This document shows positions 61,150-64,000 of a DNA stretch of 64,000 bases, in pieces. The position numbers were made by a program, and so were the translations under genes. The notes below the pieces were generated by a model. That model was not told where the DNA came from, ran no database searches, and was given only the letters and a program-made list of their open reading frames with translations. The stretch covers positions 248,001 through 312,000 of the forward strand of contig NZ_JAAQRO010000030.1 of the NCBI RefSeq assembly GCF_012070565.1, in the 5' to 3' direction. Within the stretch, counting starts at the first letter, position 1; each line of letters starts with the position of its first letter. This DNA is from Anaerosporobacter faecicola (GTDB taxonomy: Bacteria; Bacillota; Clostridia; Lachnospirales; Lachnospiraceae).

Positions 61150-61186
61150 GGTATAACAGGAATACGAATTCGTAGGGGGAATAAAG

Positions 61187-61936
61187 ATGCTAACACAAGA
61201 AAGACATAGTCTGATATTACAGGTTCTACAAGATAGAAAAGCAGTGACAGTAACAGAACTGTCAAAGGAACTAGATGCTTCTGAATCAACCATTCGTAGA
61301 GATTTGATCACGTTACATGAGATGGGAAAGTTGAATAAGGTTCATGGTGGAGCAACTGTTTTAGAGGATATCTCTACTTTTGAAGCGGATGTAGAGACGA
61401 AGTCCTCAATGAATGTGGATGAAAAGAATGAAATTGGTAGATACGCTGCATCACTGATCAAAGACGATGATTTTGTATATATCGATGCTGGGACAACTAC
61501 ATTAAAACTTGTTGATTACATTAGTAATACGAAAGCAGTATATATCACCAATGGATTTGTTCATGCTAAGAAATTAGTACAAAAAGGTTGCAAAGCATAC
61601 GTGATTGGTGGAGAACTGAAATTATCGACAGAAGCGCTTGTGGGAGCAGTTGGAATACAAAACTTAAAGAAATATAACTTTACAAAAGGTTTCCTAGGAA
61701 CCAATGGGATCAGTTTGTTGCAAGGTGTTACAACACCAGAGATTGAAGAAGGTCTTATGAAAAAAGAAGCAGCTAATAGAAGCTATATGACCTATATATT
61801 AGCGGATCATACAAAGTTTGGGAAAGCATCTTCTGTAACATTTGCTTCATTGGATCAGGTTTGTATCATTACTGATTTTTTACCGGATGAGAAATATAGA
61901 GAATCTACTATAGTAAAGGAGGTATGTAGGTCATGA
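61187..61936 (+). CDS. fruR: DeoR family repressor of the fructose operon
   Basis: A protein of 249 residues with a DeoR N-terminal winged helix (RHSLILQVLQDRKAVTVTELSKELDASESTIRRDLITL) and a C-terminal sugar-phosphate sensor domain of ISOCOT fold (FVYIDAGTTTLKLVDYI, AVGIQNLKKYNFTKGFLGTNGI). It probably senses fructose 1-phosphate and represses the operon through the TGAAAGAAAATGATT repeats upstream. It overlaps fruK by four bases. GGGGGAAT precedes the ATG. Confidence 0.92.
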   Translation: MLTQERHSLILQVLQDRKAVTVTELSKELDASESTIRRDLITLHEMGKLNKVHGGATVLEDISTFEADVETKSSMNVDEKNEIGRYAASLIKDDDFVYIDAGTTTLKLVDYISNTKAVYITNGFVHAKKLVQKGCKAYVIGGELKLSTEALVGAVGIQNLKKYNFTKGFLGTNGISLLQGVTTPEIEEGLMKKEAANRSYMTYILADHTKFGKASSVTFASLDQVCIITDFLPDEKYRESTIVKEVCRS

Positions 61937-62835
61937 TCTATACTGTAACATTTAATCCTGCTCTTGATTACGTTGTTCAAGTGGAACAGCTGAAGACAGG
62001 AGAAGTAAATCGAACCACAGCGGAAGAGGTTTACTATGGTGGGAAAGGGATCAATGTATCAATCCTACTACAGACACTGGGATTTGCAAGTGTTGCCCTT
62101 GGATTTATCGCTGGGTTTACAGGACGAGAGATTGAACAGGGTGTAAAAGAACAGGGAATAGAAACGGATTTTATCTGTTTACCAAACGGAATCAGTCGAA
62201 TTAACCTGAAGATCAAGTCGCAGGAAGAAACGGAAATTAATGCCCAAGGACCTCTGATTACAGAACATGCAATTGATGAACTATATCATAAATTAGATCA
62301 ATTAGTAGAGGGAGATACCCTTGTATTAGCAGGAAGCATACCAAGTACATTACCGAATAATATCTATGAACAGATCATGGAACGCTTGTTTAAGAAAGAG
62401 ATTCGTTTTGTTGTTGATGCTACGAATGATCTTTTGAAAAATGTATTAAAGTATAAACCATTTTTAATTAAACCGAATAATCATGAACTAGGTGAGCTAT
62501 TTGGTGTGAAAATTGAGACACAGGAAGATATCATCTACTATGCAAAAGAGTTGCAGAACTTAGGAGCACGTAATGTGTTGATCTCCATGGCAGGAGATGG
62601 AGCTATATTACTAGATGAAAATCATATGGTGCATCGAATTGGTGTACCAAATGGAAAGGTGGTGAATTCCGTAGGAGCAGGAGATTCTATGGTAGCAGGA
62701 TTCCTAGCAGGATATTTGAAAACACAGGATTATCAAGAAGCATTGCGATTGGGAACCGCTGCAGGAAGTGCGACTGCATTTTCACCAGGGTTAGGAAGCA
62801 AAGAATTGATTGCTATGTTATTGGAGCAAATCTAA
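61933..62835 (+). CDS. pfkB: 1-phosphofructokinase
   Basis: A protein of 300 residues of the PfkB family that phosphorylates fructose 1-phosphate to fructose 1,6-bisphosphate. Motifs are IYTVTFNPALDYVVQV, YYGGKGINVSILLQTLG (substrate binding), LAGSIPSTLP, and VNSVGAGDSMVAGFLAGY (ATP and catalytic Asp). The TTG-free ATG overlaps the stop of fruR (TCATGA). AAGGAGG lies at the end of fruR. It acts directly after the PTS transporter encoded next. Confidence 0.95.
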   Translation: MIYTVTFNPALDYVVQVEQLKTGEVNRTTAEEVYYGGKGINVSILLQTLGFASVALGFIAGFTGREIEQGVKEQGIETDFICLPNGISRINLKIKSQEETEINAQGPLITEHAIDELYHKLDQLVEGDTLVLAGSIPSTLPNNIYEQIMERLFKKEIRFVVDATNDLLKNVLKYKPFLIKPNNHELGELFGVKIETQEDIIYYAKELQNLGARNVLISMAGDGAILLDENHMVHRIGVPNGKVVNSVGAGDSMVAGFLAGYLKTQDYQEALRLGTAAGSATAFSPGLGSKELIAMLLEQI

Positions 62836-62884
62836 AAATTGTTGTGCAAATGGGGTATAGCAAATAAAAGTAGGAGGTAGACAT

Positions 62885-64000
62885 ATGAGAATTACGGATT
62901 TATTGAAAAAAGACGCAATTGTACTACAAGCATCACCAAGTACGAAAGAAGAAGCATTACAGATTTTGATCGACTTACATGCAAAAGTGGGAAATGTATC
63001 AGATAAAGAGGAATACAAAGCGGGAATATTAGCAAGAGAAGAACTTGGAACAACAGCAATTGGTGAGGGACTTGCAATTCCACATGCGAAGAATAAAGCA
63101 GTAACAAAACCTGGACTTGCGGCTATGACAGTGCCAGCTGGTGTGGATTGCGATTCTATGGACGGTGCACCAAGTAATTTATTCTTTATGATCGCTGCAC
63201 CTGAGCAAGGTGGAGATGTGCATTTGGAAGTATTATCGAATCTGAATGTCATGTTAATGGACCCAGCATTCCGTCAACGTTTATTAGCAGCTAAGAATGC
63301 AGAAGAATTCTTAGGAGCCATTAATGAAAAGGAAATTGAAAAGTTTGGTGCGAAAGAACAAGCGGTTGAACAACGAAAAGATGTACAGGAACGTTCGGGA
63401 TATCGAATCCTAGCAGTTACAGCTTGTCCAACTGGAATTGCTCATACATTTATGGCAGCAGAAAGTTTGGAATTAAAAGCGAAAGAGCTTGGTTACGCAT
63501 TAAAAGCGGAAACCAATGGTTCAGGTGGAGCAAAGAATGTACTTACACAGGAAGAAATTGAACAGGCAGATGGCATTATTGTTGCGGCAGATAAGAATGT
63601 GGAGATGGCTAGATTTGATGGAAAACCAGTGCTTAGGGTGAAAGTTGCAGATGGAATTCATAAACCACAAGAGTTAATTGAGAAGATTGTGAATAAGGAA
63701 GTACCTGTTTACCATCATACCGGTGAAGTAACGAATGATGGAAGAGGCGAGAAAGAAAGCTTTGGTAGACAGCTCTATAAGCATCTAATGAATGGTGTTT
63801 CACATATGTTACCATTTGTAATTGGGGGAGGTATCCTAATTGCCTTAGCATTTTTATTAGATGACTATTCCATTGATCCAAAGAACTTTGGTTCCAATAC
63901 AGCGCTAGCAGCATTTTTCAAACGTATCGGTGATACGGCCTTTGGTTTTATGTTACCAATCCTTGCAGGATACATTGCAATGAGTATTGCAGATCGACCT
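62885..64000 (+). CDS. fruA: PTS fructose transporter subunit IIABC (3' end outside window)
   Basis: The frame is open from 62885 to the end of the window (372 codons). An N-terminal EIIA domain carries the phosphorylated His in AIPHAKNKA. An EIIB domain carries the active Cys in TACPTGIAHTFMAA and ends near DGIHKPQELIEKIV. Then an EIIC membrane domain begins (LYKHLMNGVSHMLPFVIGGGILIALAFLL). It imports fructose as fructose 1-phosphate, which fruK then uses. GTAGGAGGT precedes the ATG 49 bases after fruK. Confidence 0.95.
   Translation, partial: MRITDLLKKDAIVLQASPSTKEEALQILIDLHAKVGNVSDKEEYKAGILAREELGTTAIGEGLAIPHAKNKAVTKPGLAAMTVPAGVDCDSMDGAPSNLFFMIAAPEQGGDVHLEVLSNLNVMLMDPAFRQRLLAAKNAEEFLGAINEKEIEKFGAKEQAVEQRKDVQERSGYRILAVTACPTGIAHTFMAAESLELKAKELGYALKAETNGSGGAKNVLTQEEIEQADGIIVAADKNVEMARFDGKPVLRVKVADGIHKPQELIEKIVNKEVPVYHHTGEVTNDGRGEKESFGRQLYKHLMNGVSHMLPFVIGGGILIALAFLLDDYSIDPKNFGSNTALAAFFKRIGDTAFGFMLPILAGYIAMSIADRP

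Overview
The window is about 38% G+C by eye and reads as the chromosome of an anaerobic, probably spore-forming Clostridia member, most likely Lachnospiraceae. Pointers are small CotF-type coat proteins behind a sigma-E/K-like promoter, rubrerythrin, Big_2 and BspA-type surface proteins, T-box and THF riboswitch control, AGGAGG ribosome binding sites, and DUF4317 and DUF6472 families. I saw no rRNA, tRNA, CRISPR array, insertion sequence or prophage.

Layout. 1-3.9 kb: end of a DUF2264 protein, an HxlR regulator with a flavin-binding stress protein, then a Cys-cluster protein paired with a minimal radical SAM enzyme and followed by decayed tandem repeats. 3.9-7.2 kb: a T-box leader and a divergent methionyl-tRNA-synthetase-like enzyme, then an XRE regulator. 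7.2-13.5 kb: a 1164-residue surface protein, a leucine-rich-repeat surface protein whose C-terminus is frameshifted, and a broken SGNH hydrolase. 13.5-19.8 kb: VOC and VanZ-like proteins, a yybP-ykoY-type Mn riboswitch ahead of an ABC/FtsX exporter, a P-loop kinase-like protein and small proteins. 19.8-23.2 kb: THF riboswitch plus folate ECF component, a DUF2268 protease behind a MerR-type promoter, and a radical SAM/SPASM enzyme with a structured leader that contains a possible 24-residue peptide.

23.4-34 kb: a chemoreceptor, an alpha/beta hydrolase, two methyltransferases, an AlaX editing protein, spore coat genes and a GNAT protein, mostly single-gene units closed by strong terminators. 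34-44 kb: a two-gene heterodimeric ABC exporter, secreted proteins, exonuclease III, an HD phosphohydrolase, DUF4317 and an NlpC/P60 protein. 43.6-48.3 kb: Na+-coupled glutamate and NSS transporters, a coiled-coil protein and D-aminoacyl-tRNA deacylase. 48.3-51.4 kb: a hairpin-rich 129-bp tandem repeat, an ATT microsatellite and the metNIQ methionine importer. 51.5-60.8 kb: a PfkB kinase, YitT, two MATE exporters, an intracellular pectinesterase, a DMT permease and rubrerythrin. 61-64 kb: the fruR-fruK-fruA fructose operon with repeated operator-like motifs, running off the end.

The items most worth a second look are (a) the SPASM enzyme with its tiny upstream ORF, (b) the MetRS-like enzyme whose catalytic motifs and T-box specifier do not look like those of methionine, (c) the Cys-cluster/radical SAM pair with its decayed repeat tail, and (d) the 129-bp hairpin repeat before metN. 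Starts were chosen from ribosome binding sites. All family calls are from motif recognition by eye.
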